A stretch of DNA of 64,000 nt from Haliscomenobacter sp041740695 (GTDB lineage: Bacteria > Bacteroidota > Bacteroidia > Chitinophagales > Saprospiraceae): the NCBI RefSeq assembly GCF_041740695.1, contig NZ_JBGSLK010000007.1, positions 1 through 64,000 on the forward strand. Reading direction: 5' to 3'. The translations under genes and the position numbers were made by a program. Shown in pieces: positions 39,948 through 48,630 of this stretch; position 1 is the stretch's first letter; the number at the start of each line of letters is the position of its first letter. The notes under the pieces are model-generated. The model saw nothing but the letters and a program-made list of their open reading frames with translations, did not search any database and was not told the origin of the DNA.

Positions 39948-40322
39948 ATGGAAACGATTAAACAAAAACAAGTAGCGGAATTGGTGAAGCGGAATTTCAG
40001 CCTGGTGCTGCAAGATGAGGGAAGCTACATTTACGGCGCCACCCCTTTAGTAACGGTTACCAATGTCAAAGTATCCTCTGATCTCAGTCAAGCTAAAATT
40101 TACCTCAGCGTATACAATACCGAAAACAAACAAGAAGTACTGCTGGAAATGGCGGAGGAAAAATCACGCCTGAAACAGTCCCTCGGCCATCGCCTGCGCA
40201 AATTGGTGCGCCGAATTCCGGATGTAGATTTTTATTTGGATGATACCCTGGATGAGATGTACCGCATCGATGCCATGTTTGGTCGCCTGCGCGCCGACAA
40301 CCAAATGGGCGAAGAGGAGTAG
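39948..40322 (+). CDS. rbfA: Ribosome-binding factor A
   Basis: This 124-residue protein is required for late maturation of the 30S ribosomal subunit, where it binds near the 5' end helix of 16S rRNA. The KH-like fold is recognisable: VAELVKRNFSLVLQDE, PLVTVTNVKVSSDLSQAKIYLSVY and the C-terminal DVDFYLDDTLDEMYRIDAMF. The size is typical. It stands alone rather than in the infB-nusA operon of many bacteria. Its stop codon is followed directly by the tandem 27-bp repeats. Confidence 0.95.
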   Translation: METIKQKQVAELVKRNFSLVLQDEGSYIYGATPLVTVTNVKVSSDLSQAKIYLSVYNTENKQEVLLEMAEEKSRLKQSLGHRLRKLVRRIPDVDFYLDDTLDEMYRIDAMFGRLRADNQMGEEE

Positions 40323-40485
40323 CGGCAACCCTACGTGGTTGCCGAGCAAGGGCAACCCTATGTGGTTGCCGAGCAAGGGCAACCCTACGTGGTTGCCGAG
40401 CAAGGGCAACCCTACGTGGTTGCCGAGCAAGGGCAACCACATAGGGATGCCCCAACAGGGATGCCCCAACAGGGTTGCCCTAACA
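40323..40485. repeat. Tandem 27-bp hairpin repeats plus 14-bp repeats
   Basis: Four contiguous 27-bp units (40323-40430) each contain GGCAACC-CTACGT-GGTTGCC, a 7-bp hairpin. They are followed by a partial unit and three 14-bp units GGGATGCCCCAACA-like (40444-40485), the last being GGGTTGCCCTAACA. The array begins at the base after the rbfA stop codon. There are no unique spacers. Confidence 0.95.
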
Positions 40486-40530
40486 TATTTTTATACTTTC
40501 CCCGACGAAAATCACAAAGCATCCTTCCAC

Positions 40531-40621
40531 AATTCGGTTAAGCACGTATTTTTACCCTTAAGTACCAGATCACAATTAATGATCTGGTACTTATTAACGT
40601 TAAAGCTGTTTAAACCGAATT
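40531..40621. repeat. Nested palindrome just before the metalloprotease start
   Basis: The inner arms TAAGTACCAGATCA (40559-40572) and TGATCTGGTACTTA (40580-40593) are perfect over 14 bp. The outer arms AATTCGGTT (40531-40539) and AACCGAATT (40613-40621) are also perfect. It ends 4 bp before the ATG at 40626, so it would lie in the mRNA leader or overlap an operator. Confidence 0.75.
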
Positions 40622-40625
40622 AAGT

Positions 40626-43600
40626 ATGAAATGTTTGTCCGCTCTGTTGAGCCTGGTTCTTATTAGTGCTGGTCTTTTTGCCCAGGAAAACCCATACTGG
40701 CGTGATGTAACGACCTCAGCCATCCAGTTGCCATTTAATGCAGAAGTAGATTTGGCAACCAATAAATACCGTACCCTCAGTCTTGATGTATCCAAGTTAC
40801 AACAAGTGCTCCAACAGGCTCCGACTGAAGGCAGCAAAAGTGCACCTGTGGTAGTATCCCTCCCTTTGCCCAATGGAAAAATGGCCCGCTTTGCCATTGA
40901 AGCATCCCCCGTCATGATGCCCAAGTTGGCCGCCAGATACCCGAGCATCCAGAGTTTTAGTGGTAAAAGTTTGGATGACCAGGCCTTTAGCGTCCGGTTT
41001 GACTTAGGCGCGGGTATATTCCATGCCGCGATTCATACCCTCGATGGCATGGTGTACATCGATCCTTATGCCAGCAATCTTGCCACGAGCTATTATTTCA
41101 GTTATTTCACCAAAGACCTCGATTTGAGCCAAACCGAACTCGCCTCCTTGAGCTGTGGCATCAATACCACTGAATTGGCGATGGAAGAACCTCGGCGGGA
41201 AACGACCAATACCACACCAGGCTTGACCTTGCGGGGCAGTGTAGCTCAACCGCTGCGGACTTATCGCCTGGCTTTGGCCTGTACCGGTGAATACGCGCAG
41301 GCCAATGGAGGTACCGTTGAAAAAGTCCTGGCTTCGATGAATACTGCTCTTAACCGCGTAAATCAAATTTTTATTCGCGAAACGGCGGTCAAATTGATGA
41401 TGATCGACAACAACGATACCCTGATTTTTCTCGACGCCGCAACCGACCCTTATAACGAACCTGCCAGTGCGCCTACTTTATTGGGCGTCAATCCCGGAGT
41501 GCTCAATGCCCGCATTGGACTCACTGGCTACGATATCGGCCATGTATTTACCCGCGGCTGTACCAATAACATCGGCGGTATTGCCGCTCCAGCTACGGTT
41601 TGTAAAGATACCAAGGGCCGGGGGGTAACCTGTTTTTTCCGCAACGATATCAATTTTATCGCAGTTTCTGTAATGGCGCATGAAATCGGGCACCAATTTT
41701 CCTGTAACCACAGTTGGAACAATTGCCCTGATTTCCAAGAACAATTGGCTTCACAAAGTGCATACGAGCCCGGTAGTGGGAGCACGATTATGTCCTATGC
41801 TGGTTCCTGTGCCAACAACAATGTGAGTGATAAATCTGATGATTATTACGCCACCGGTTCGCTGGAAGAGTTCATTATGTTTAGCCGAGAAATGGAAGGG
41901 AATGGTTGTGCAACCCAAGTTCCGACTCCCAATAATGTACCCACTGTAAGTATCAATCATCGCTCCAACCTGGTTATTCCCATCGGTACTCCTTTCGCCT
42001 TAACGGCCACCGGGATAGACCCCGATGGCGACCCATTGACTTATTGTTGGGAACAATTTGACCTGGGCCCAGTTCGTCCCTTGGGTGAACCACAAGGGAC
42101 CAGTCCAATCTTTCGGTCGCTACCTCCCACCACCAGTTCCATCCGCACCTTCCCTCAGTTATCCGATTTGGTAGACAATGTCAGCCGCAACACGGAAGTA
42201 CTGCCTACTTATACTCGCCAGCTCAACTTCCGCTGTACCGTACGTGACAATCACCCCTCGGCAGGGGCGGTAGCTTGGCAGGGCATTCGCCTTCAGGCGA
42301 CTGATCAGGCGGGGCCTTTTTTGGTAAAAAGCCCCAATCTTGGCACAGAAGTAATGAAAGCAGGCGACGATGTAGCCATCACCTGGGATGTCGCCAAAAC
42401 CAACCTTGCCCCCGTCAATTGCCGCTATGTCAATATCCGGCTTTCCGTAGATGGAGGTTTTAGTTTCCCCTTTCTCCTGGCCGAAAATGCACTCAATGAT
42501 GGCAGTGAAAAAGTTACGCTACCCAACATGATTTCCAACAATGCCCGCATTAAGATAGAAGCAGTGGACAACGTCTTTTTTGATATCTCCAATCAAAACT
42601 TTGCCATCATGTCTAACCCTACGGCTACTTTTGCCTTAGGGGTTAGTCCATACAGCCTGCCGCTGAATTGCCAGCCCGCAGCGGTGGAATACAAAATCAG
42701 CAACACCACTTTGGGTGGTTTCAATAATGTGGTGAGATTGGATATCCTGCCAGGCAGCCTGCCCGCCGGGATTACCGCTTCTTTTAGTGCCAATAATTTG
42801 CGTGGTGGAGAAACGAGCACCTTGAAACTTACGGTTCAAAATGTATTGCGGGATACCGTTGAATTTACCGTTCGTGCCATAGCCCAAGGCGCCGATACGG
42901 TGCTGCGTACCTTGTCTTTGGTGACCCTTTCCACCGATTTTTCAAATCTGGCCTTGAAAAATCCAAGCAATGGCCAAACGGGCATTCAATTGTCCACGAT
43001 TTTGCGTTGGCAAAAAACACCAGCAGCGCGGTCTTATGCGGTAGAATTGTCGGAAAGCCCCAAATTTGGCACCACCAATCTGGCACAAGCAAGCGGAGTA
43101 ACAGTCGATACCTTTGCTCCCAATAAAATCCTCAAAGACAACACGCTCCACTTCTGGCGCGTACGTCCAGAAAACGAATGTGGCCCTGGCCAATACAGCG
43201 AACCCTTTGTGTTTCATACCAGTTTGACGGCATGTAAGCGCCAGGGTTCGACTGCTGCGGTGAACATTCCTTCCCGCAACAACCCCACCGTAGAATCCCG
43301 CATCAACATAACCGAAACGGGAAGCATCACCGACATCAACATACCCAATATTGACATCGACTACCAAACCGTCAATTTGATCAGAGTAAGTTTGGTGAGC
43401 CCTAAAGGTACCGTGGTGGTCTTGTACGATCAGGCTTGCACGGGCCGTACCGGAATTATGAAAGTTGGTTTTGACGATGAAGCTCCCGGGGTCATTATTG
43501 GGGGTACGGCTACTTGCCCCCCAGACGATGGCATCGTGTTTAGACCTAAAGAAGCACTGAAAATCCTGCAAGGTGAAAGCATTCAGGGTACCTGGATTTT

Positions 43601-44294
43601 ACGGGTACAAGTCATTCGCTCGGAAGCCGGTACCGTTGGTGCGATCAATTCTTGGATCATCGAATTTTGTTCTACGCTAACTGCCAGCAACCCTACTTTG
43701 CTCAACAACAAGGGTGTAAAAGTAAGTCGCAACAGCAACAAAACCATCCCAGGAACCGACTTGCAAGCTCAGGATGTGGATGCAACGGCGAGCCAATTGT
43801 TGTACACTTTGACGCGGATACCCACCGGAGGTGGTTTGCGCTTGACGGATAAATTGCTGGACATTGGTGACCAGTTTACCCAAGCTGACATCGATGCAGC
43901 TCGCTTGCGTTACACCCACAATGGTGGCACAGATACCAGTGATGCCTTTTCTTTTGTAGTACAAGATGGCAAAGGTGGCTTTTTACCCATCAACCGCTTC
44001 AACATTCAAATTGACCAATCAACGGGCTTGGGTGAAGTACCACTCCCCTTTGCGGTAAAACTGTACCCCAACCCTACACATGACTTGTTGAACCTCGAGT
44101 TTGAACAAAACCTGCCTACGGATGGGGTACTCAGTATTTTTAACCTGCAAGGTCAATTGTTGTACCAAAGAACCGTTAAACAAGGTGTCAAAAACCATAC
44201 AATTGCTACCCAACAATGGCCGGCAGGCGCCTATCTTTTGCACTTGAATACGGGCAAAGGAAGTATGCAGCGGCAGTTTGCGGTAGCGAAATAA
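40626..44294 (+). CDS. T9SS-exported reprolysin-like zinc metalloprotease
   Basis: This 1,222-residue secreted protease has a signal peptide (MKCLSALLSLVLISAGLFAQ), an N-terminal propeptide, and a reprolysin/M12B-like catalytic domain (about 205-440) with the zinc site HEIGHQFSCNH at residues 352-362. The following GSGSTIMSYAG holds the Met-turn. Beta-sandwich domains follow (about 450-860), then a proprotein-convertase P-domain (about 875-1015; VNLIRVSLVSPKGTVVVLYD) and a cadherin-like/CSPG-type repeat (about 1020-1120; IDAARLRYTHNGGTDTSDAF). The C-terminus is a type A T9SS sorting domain (VKLYPNPTHDLLNLEF...WPAGAYLLHL). It is expected to digest extracellular protein. A nested palindrome lies just before the start and a family-1 repeat directly after the stop. 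Confidence 0.93.
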   Translation: MKCLSALLSLVLISAGLFAQENPYWRDVTTSAIQLPFNAEVDLATNKYRTLSLDVSKLQQVLQQAPTEGSKSAPVVVSLPLPNGKMARFAIEASPVMMPKLAARYPSIQSFSGKSLDDQAFSVRFDLGAGIFHAAIHTLDGMVYIDPYASNLATSYYFSYFTKDLDLSQTELASLSCGINTTELAMEEPRRETTNTTPGLTLRGSVAQPLRTYRLALACTGEYAQANGGTVEKVLASMNTALNRVNQIFIRETAVKLMMIDNNDTLIFLDAATDPYNEPASAPTLLGVNPGVLNARIGLTGYDIGHVFTRGCTNNIGGIAAPATVCKDTKGRGVTCFFRNDINFIAVSVMAHEIGHQFSCNHSWNNCPDFQEQLASQSAYEPGSGSTIMSYAGSCANNNVSDKSDDYYATGSLEEFIMFSREMEGNGCATQVPTPNNVPTVSINHRSNLVIPIGTPFALTATGIDPDGDPLTYCWEQFDLGPVRPLGEPQGTSPIFRSLPPTTSSIRTFPQLSDLVDNVSRNTEVLPTYTRQLNFRCTVRDNHPSAGAVAWQGIRLQATDQAGPFLVKSPNLGTEVMKAGDDVAITWDVAKTNLAPVNCRYVNIRLSVDGGFSFPFLLAENALNDGSEKVTLPNMISNNARIKIEAVDNVFFDISNQNFAIMSNPTATFALGVSPYSLPLNCQPAAVEYKISNTTLGGFNNVVRLDILPGSLPAGITASFSANNLRGGETSTLKLTVQNVLRDTVEFTVRAIAQGADTVLRTLSLVTLSTDFSNLALKNPSNGQTGIQLSTILRWQKTPAARSYAVELSESPKFGTTNLAQASGVTVDTFAPNKILKDNTLHFWRVRPENECGPGQYSEPFVFHTSLTACKRQGSTAAVNIPSRNNPTVESRINITETGSITDINIPNIDIDYQTVNLIRVSLVSPKGTVVVLYDQACTGRTGIMKVGFDDEAPGVIIGGTATCPPDDGIVFRPKEALKILQGESIQGTWILRVQVIRSEAGTVGAINSWIIEFCSTLTASNPTLLNNKGVKVSRNSNKTIPGTDLQAQDVDATASQLLYTLTRIPTGGGLRLTDKLLDIGDQFTQADIDAARLRYTHNGGTDTSDAFSFVVQDGKGGFLPINRFNIQIDQSTGLGEVPLPFAVKLYPNPTHDLLNLEFEQNLPTDGVLSIFNLQGQLLYQRTVKQGVKNHTIATQQWPAGAYLLHLNTGKGSMQRQFAVAK

Positions 44295-44407
44295 GTTGAG
44301 AAAGTTGAGAAGGTATAGGCTACCGCGAGCGATTTTGATAAAATCCTCGTCTAAGTCGCTCGCGGTAGCCTAAACTTCCCTCAACCTTCTCATCTTCTCA
44401 ACTTTTT
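44292..44407. repeat. Family-1 inverted repeat, copy d
   Basis: The arms are of AAGTTGAGAAAGTTGAGAAGG type and the core is GGCTACCGCGAGCG...CGCTCGCGGTAGCC with a GTCTAAG-ending loop. It starts at the stop codon of the metalloprotease gene and ends 34 bp before the next ATG. Confidence 0.9.
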
Positions 44408-44441
44408 TCGTATTTTATCGCCGAATTTTCCGCAAAGACCT

Positions 44442-47400
44442 ATGAAAATAAAAGTCGGCATTTTTTTTGGCGGTGCATCCCGTGTGAAGGAACGTTCCTT
44501 CGATGTGGGAAGAACCGCTTACAATTACCTAAACCGCGGTTGTTTTGAGCCTGTACCCATTTTTGTGGACAGCCTGGAAAACATCATCCTATTGGATTGG
44601 CAAAGTGTTTTTCAGCCCAATATCCGCGATTTTTGCCCTACTCCAGAACTCTGCCCGCCCTCCCCTAATCAATTTCGCGTTTACATCGAAAGTTTAGGAA
44701 ACCTTCCCCAGGATGAATTGGATCGCCATTTCCAAAAAATGGGCGAACCCATCAAAGCAACTGAACTTCCTGAGCTGATCAATTTTGCCTTTTTGCTCAT
44801 GCCCGGTGAATTTGGGGCTTTGCAATTGCGCCTGGAGGAACTGCGGATTCCTTACTCAGGCAGCAATAGCGCGCTTTGTGCTACCTTAAGTGATCAATCC
44901 AAACTCATTCCACTCCTCAAATCAAAGGGTTTCAACACCCTGCGGCAGATCAGCCTGAGTCGGCAGGAATGGCTTGGTGGAGACCTCGCCGCTTTGCTTA
45001 CTCGAGTACACCAAGAGGTCGGCTTTCCGGTGTGTATTGGCTCTGCTGCGCAAAGTGCCAGCGAACACCAGATCCTGGTGAACGAACACGATGACACCGA
45101 GACCTTTAGAGAAGCCGTAGACGACGTTTTTGGCCGTGAAATCATCCTGGTCGGTGACTGGTTGAAACGCAGTGAGTACGAACGTATTGACCATGTTCGC
45201 TTGCTGCTCAACGCCAGCGACGGCCTGGGATTCCCCATTCGGGTGGCTGCTAATGGTCAACAATATTCGATTTTCCATCCTGAAGAACTACTCAAAACTT
45301 TAAACCGACTGGCTTCCGAAATTTTGGAAGAACAGGCGCAAATGGTTTTGGAGGGCAGTTATGCAGCAACCCTGCTCAGCATCCAAGAAAACCGCGAGTG
45401 GGCCAAATTTTCCTGTTTGGTGTTGGCCAAAGAAGATGGCAGCCCGGTCGCACTATTGCCCGAACCCTTTGAAGCAGACAATGTAGCGCCAACTCCTTTT
45501 TCACGCGAACAGTCCGCAGCCATTCGGGTGGTCTGTGAACGATTGTTTACCACTCTGGGCGTGCAGGCTTACACGGGCATACGGGGTTGTATCGATAATC
45601 AGGGGCAAGTGTACATTGAGCAGGTTTTGCCCAATCCGGAGCCTTTTCTACCAACCCAGATGTTGCATGCAGGTGCAGCGATAGGATTGAGTCCTTCACA
45701 GTTGCTGACTTACCTCATCCGCTCTTCTTTGCAAGCCAGAGTAAATGAACAAACGCAAGATGCCAGTTTGCCATCACTATTGCACTATTTGGATGACTTA
45801 GTCCGCAATTGGCGGCCACAAGAGGAGAAAAAAGCTAAAGTAGCTTTGTTCTACGGCGGTTATGGGGTGGAGCGCAATCTGACCCTGCAAACTGCTCGCC
45901 ACGTATACGAAGTCCTTTCCGGAACCGAAGAATACGACCCAATCCCGGTATTGTTGACCGGGAACGCCCAGCAGTGGGACTATTACCAAACGCCTGGCGA
46001 CCTATTGTTTTTGCCCGACGTCGATAGCATTGTTAAAGCCTTACACAAAGCCCCTGCCGCCATTGAAGAGGTGGAAGCACTGCGCAATCGAAGTGCAGAT
46101 ATTCTGGTCAAATATGCCAGTGGCAACGCCAATGCCAATGCCCAAAAACGCAGTTTGGACGATTTAGCCCGGATGATTGATCAGGCTTTTATTGCCTTGC
46201 AGGGCCGCCCTGGTGAAGATGGACAATTGCAACAAGAACTCGAAGCGCACAAAATTCCCTACAATGGTTCGGGACATAAAACCTCGCACATTGCCGTCAA
46301 TAAAGTACAGACACTGGAGGTTTTGAAACGCAATGGTTTCCAGGGGCCACACCAATTGGTGCTCAGCAAACGCGCCTTTGAACTCAGCGCCGAGGAAGCT
46401 TATCAAAAGATTGAAAGCCGCCTGAGTTACCCCTTTGTGGCCAAACCCATTGATCAAAATGGGGGAATTGCAGTTAAAGCCATTCGGAATCGCACGGATT
46501 TGGATGCCTACCTGCGCTTGATGTTTCGGCCACAGGGTGCCGATGGCGCGGAATACCGCAAGATCCTCAAATTGAAATCCAAGGCCGAATTCCCCTATGC
46601 GGAAGAAGCCCTGTTAGAATCAATGATCGGCCCCGAAGGCGCGCGGCATTTTTTGGAAATTTCAGCTACTGTAATGGCTTCACCTACTATTGAAGGGGCT
46701 ATGAAGTACCAGGTTTTTGACTTGGCTGAAATCATCCCAGGTCAGACCCATCCGGTTATCCCAGCGCGCTTTTCCAAAAACCCGCAGGAACAGCATTTTT
46801 TGAGTACACAAATCAAAGCCGATTTTGAAAAGGCGGCGCGCATCCTCAATATCTTTGGATTGGCTACCATTGATGGTTTTGTACGAATTTACGAAAACAC
46901 CAACCCGGAAATCATTTTGTTGGAAGCCAATACGCTGCCGCCCTTACATTATGGCCGAGGGGTGCTGCAACAATCGGGTTTGATGGGGATCACCCCTTTT
47001 GCCCAATTGGATCAGTTACTCGTTGAAAGTAAAAAGTATGCGGAACTTGCTTCAACCTTAATCGCAGAGGTCGTTACGGCACCCAAAGTGACCATCCCTA
47101 CGGCCAGTATCCCTACTACGGAGCCCGTGACTGCACCACTCGTATCCATACCAGAAGTAGCACCAAAAGAAGCCGAGCCTAGTACGCCACGGCTCGAAGT
47201 GCCCAGCTATGGAGTGGAAGCGCGGTTTAAAGAATTTCTTAACGATACAATCGGATTTTTTGTGTCAACACTATTCATCAAAAATGCCCTGGCCTTAGGT
47301 GCCTTTATCTTCTTGACTTTTTTTGCGCTTACGACTGGGATCAAAATTTACACGCACCACGGGGAGTCCTTGGAATTGCGCGACTTCAGGGGTATGAGCC

Positions 47401-48086
47401 TCGAGGATGCCAAAGCCAAAGCGCGCGCGGCCAGCTTCAGGATTGTGGTCAGTTCTACCCAATTCGATGCAGATAAAGCTCCCGGGATCATCATGGATCA
47501 AGACCCGAAACCACCTGCCCGGGTCAAAAACAGCCGCAACATCTACGTCGTGATCACCAGTGGCCAGGCTCCGATGGTGAATCTTCCCGATTTGGTTGGG
47601 CGGGATGAATTGTCCGTTTACACCAATGCCTTGAATGCAAAGGGCATAAAAGTAGGGAAAATTGAATATCTGTTTGACCGCCAATTGGAGGAAAATACAG
47701 TCATGTTCATCAAATACAATGGCCGCCAATATACAGCTACCGAGTTGAAGACGGGCATCGAAGTGCCCAAGGCTTCCAAGGTTATCTTGGTGGTATCGGT
47801 CCGGAATACTGGCGATGTGCCCATCCCGGATGTATTGTGCAAAACCTACGACGAAGCAGAATTCATCATCAACAATAGCGGCGTCAAGCTGGTTTTGGAA
47901 ACGGATGACAACAATCCAGCCAGTCGACCTGTTGGTTATTTTGTATGGAAACAGGAGCCATTCTTCCATGCCGATTCAACCATGAAATCGGGTGGAGAGC
48001 TCAAATTATACCTGACGCGCAAACGACCAGCAGATTGTCCAACGGAAGCACCGGTAAGTACTGAAAGTGAATTTGAGAATGATTAA
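44442..48086 (+). CDS. Double D-Ala-D-Ala-ligase-like protein with PASTA tail
   Basis: This 1,214-residue protein has an unusual layout. Residues 1-462 and 463-900 are two ATP-grasp units related to D-Ala-D-Ala ligase, each with a ligase-type N-terminal Gly-rich start (VGIFFGGASRVKERSF; VALFYGGYGVERNLT). The second unit keeps the ligase-like loop GRPGEDGQLQQEL and EANTLPPLHYG, so it may be active. The first has diverged versions (MPGEFGALQLRLEE, IEQVLPNPEPF). A Thr/Pro-rich linker (about 885-930), one membrane helix (about 948-968) and three PASTA domains (about 975-1045, 1046-1125, 1126-1196) follow. The topology suggests cytosolic ligases anchored to an outside sensor that binds muropeptide or peptidoglycan. 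The combined role in wall-precursor synthesis is inferred. Confidence 0.9.
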   Translation: MKIKVGIFFGGASRVKERSFDVGRTAYNYLNRGCFEPVPIFVDSLENIILLDWQSVFQPNIRDFCPTPELCPPSPNQFRVYIESLGNLPQDELDRHFQKMGEPIKATELPELINFAFLLMPGEFGALQLRLEELRIPYSGSNSALCATLSDQSKLIPLLKSKGFNTLRQISLSRQEWLGGDLAALLTRVHQEVGFPVCIGSAAQSASEHQILVNEHDDTETFREAVDDVFGREIILVGDWLKRSEYERIDHVRLLLNASDGLGFPIRVAANGQQYSIFHPEELLKTLNRLASEILEEQAQMVLEGSYAATLLSIQENREWAKFSCLVLAKEDGSPVALLPEPFEADNVAPTPFSREQSAAIRVVCERLFTTLGVQAYTGIRGCIDNQGQVYIEQVLPNPEPFLPTQMLHAGAAIGLSPSQLLTYLIRSSLQARVNEQTQDASLPSLLHYLDDLVRNWRPQEEKKAKVALFYGGYGVERNLTLQTARHVYEVLSGTEEYDPIPVLLTGNAQQWDYYQTPGDLLFLPDVDSIVKALHKAPAAIEEVEALRNRSADILVKYASGNANANAQKRSLDDLARMIDQAFIALQGRPGEDGQLQQELEAHKIPYNGSGHKTSHIAVNKVQTLEVLKRNGFQGPHQLVLSKRAFELSAEEAYQKIESRLSYPFVAKPIDQNGGIAVKAIRNRTDLDAYLRLMFRPQGADGAEYRKILKLKSKAEFPYAEEALLESMIGPEGARHFLEISATVMASPTIEGAMKYQVFDLAEIIPGQTHPVIPARFSKNPQEQHFLSTQIKADFEKAARILNIFGLATIDGFVRIYENTNPEIILLEANTLPPLHYGRGVLQQSGLMGITPFAQLDQLLVESKKYAELASTLIAEVVTAPKVTIPTASIPTTEPVTAPLVSIPEVAPKEAEPSTPRLEVPSYGVEARFKEFLNDTIGFFVSTLFIKNALALGAFIFLTFFALTTGIKIYTHHGESLELRDFRGMSLEDAKAKARAASFRIVVSSTQFDADKAPGIIMDQDPKPPARVKNSRNIYVVITSGQAPMVNLPDLVGRDELSVYTNALNAKGIKVGKIEYLFDRQLEENTVMFIKYNGRQYTATELKTGIEVPKASKVILVVSVRNTGDVPIPDVLCKTYDEAEFIINNSGVKLVLETDDNNPASRPVGYFVWKQEPFFHADSTMKSGGELKLYLTRKRPADCPTEAPVSTESEFEND

Positions 48087-48095
48087 CAATAGAGA

Positions 48096-48127
48096 TTGCT
48101 TTAAATCTCTAAAAATGAATACATTTG
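48096..48127 (+). promoter_or_regulatory. Promoter TTG-N21-TACATTTG for the rhodanese gene
   Basis: A -33 TTG (48096-48098) and a -7 TACATTTG (48120-48127) fit the consensus. A second -7-like TAATTTTG lies at 48160-48167, so tandem promoters are possible. Confidence 0.45.
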
Positions 48128-48222
48128 CGGCGCATTATTCGGTAACCATTTTTCACCATTAATTTTGCGCCATGTTGACTTTGTTCACAAAGCAGGTAAG
48201 AAACACAAAAACTAGAATAATC

Positions 48223-48531
48223 ATGGACATTACCGTACAGGAGTTGAAAGAAAAGCTAGCACGTAAAGATGATTTTGTCCTCATCGACGTGCGCGAACCA
48301 TACGAACACGAAGAATTCAACGTAGGTGGGAACTTGATTCCAATGGGTAATTTCCCCATGGTCATTCCCAGCTTGATCAGCCACAAAGATGACGAAGTAG
48401 TTGTGTATTGCCGCTCGGGCCGCCGCAGTGCCAGTGTACAATATCAGCTGAAAGACGCCGGTTTCAAAAACGTGCGCAACCTGGAAGGGGGCATGTTGGA
48501 CTGGATCGATAATTTTGGAATGGCGAAATAA
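48223..48531 (+). CDS. Rhodanese-like sulfurtransferase
   Basis: This 102-residue single-domain rhodanese has the active cysteine in the loop VVYCRSGRRSASVQYQL near residue 68, and the substrate-entry motif IDVREPYEHEEFNVGG is typical. Such PspE/GlpE-like proteins transfer sulfane sulfur or act as general thiol carriers; the specific partner is unknown. The start at 48223 (MDITVQELKEKL) is the standard family start; the upstream frame is not coding. Its stop codon is directly followed by the family-2 repeat 48530-48626. It is convergent with the SSS transporter gene. Confidence 0.93.
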   Translation: MDITVQELKEKLARKDDFVLIDVREPYEHEEFNVGGNLIPMGNFPMVIPSLISHKDDEVVVYCRSGRRSASVQYQLKDAGFKNVRNLEGGMLDWIDNFGMAK

Positions 48532-48626
48532 GTGAAAAGTGAAAAGTGAAGAGTGAAAAAAATATACCAAGCGGTGAAATCCAAATGGTGTACATTTTTT
48601 CACTTTTCACTCTTCACTCTTCACTT
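48530..48626. repeat. Family-2 inverted repeat, copy b
   Basis: The arms are of GTGAAAAGTGAAGAGTGAA words and the core AGCGGTGAAATCCAAATGG is identical to the copy at 30149-30240. It fills the gap between the stop codons of two convergent genes. Confidence 0.9.
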
Positions 48627-48630
48627 AAAA

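Larger units (their letters stand above)
40323..40625. other. 303-bp gap between rbfA and the metalloprotease gene
   Basis: It is fully occupied by the tandem hairpin array (40323-40485), a short AT-rich stretch, and the nested palindrome 40531-40621. No ORF here is credible. Confidence 0.7.

Noticed and set aside
40105..40469. Minus-strand frames of repeated LARQPRRVA or LLGNHVGLP units across the 27-bp array
   Set aside because: The repeat length is a multiple of three, so all frames stay open through it; there is no start context and the frames run antisense through rbfA.
40323..40485. CRISPR array
   Set aside because: The 27-bp units are directly contiguous with no variable spacers, and no cas gene is in the window.
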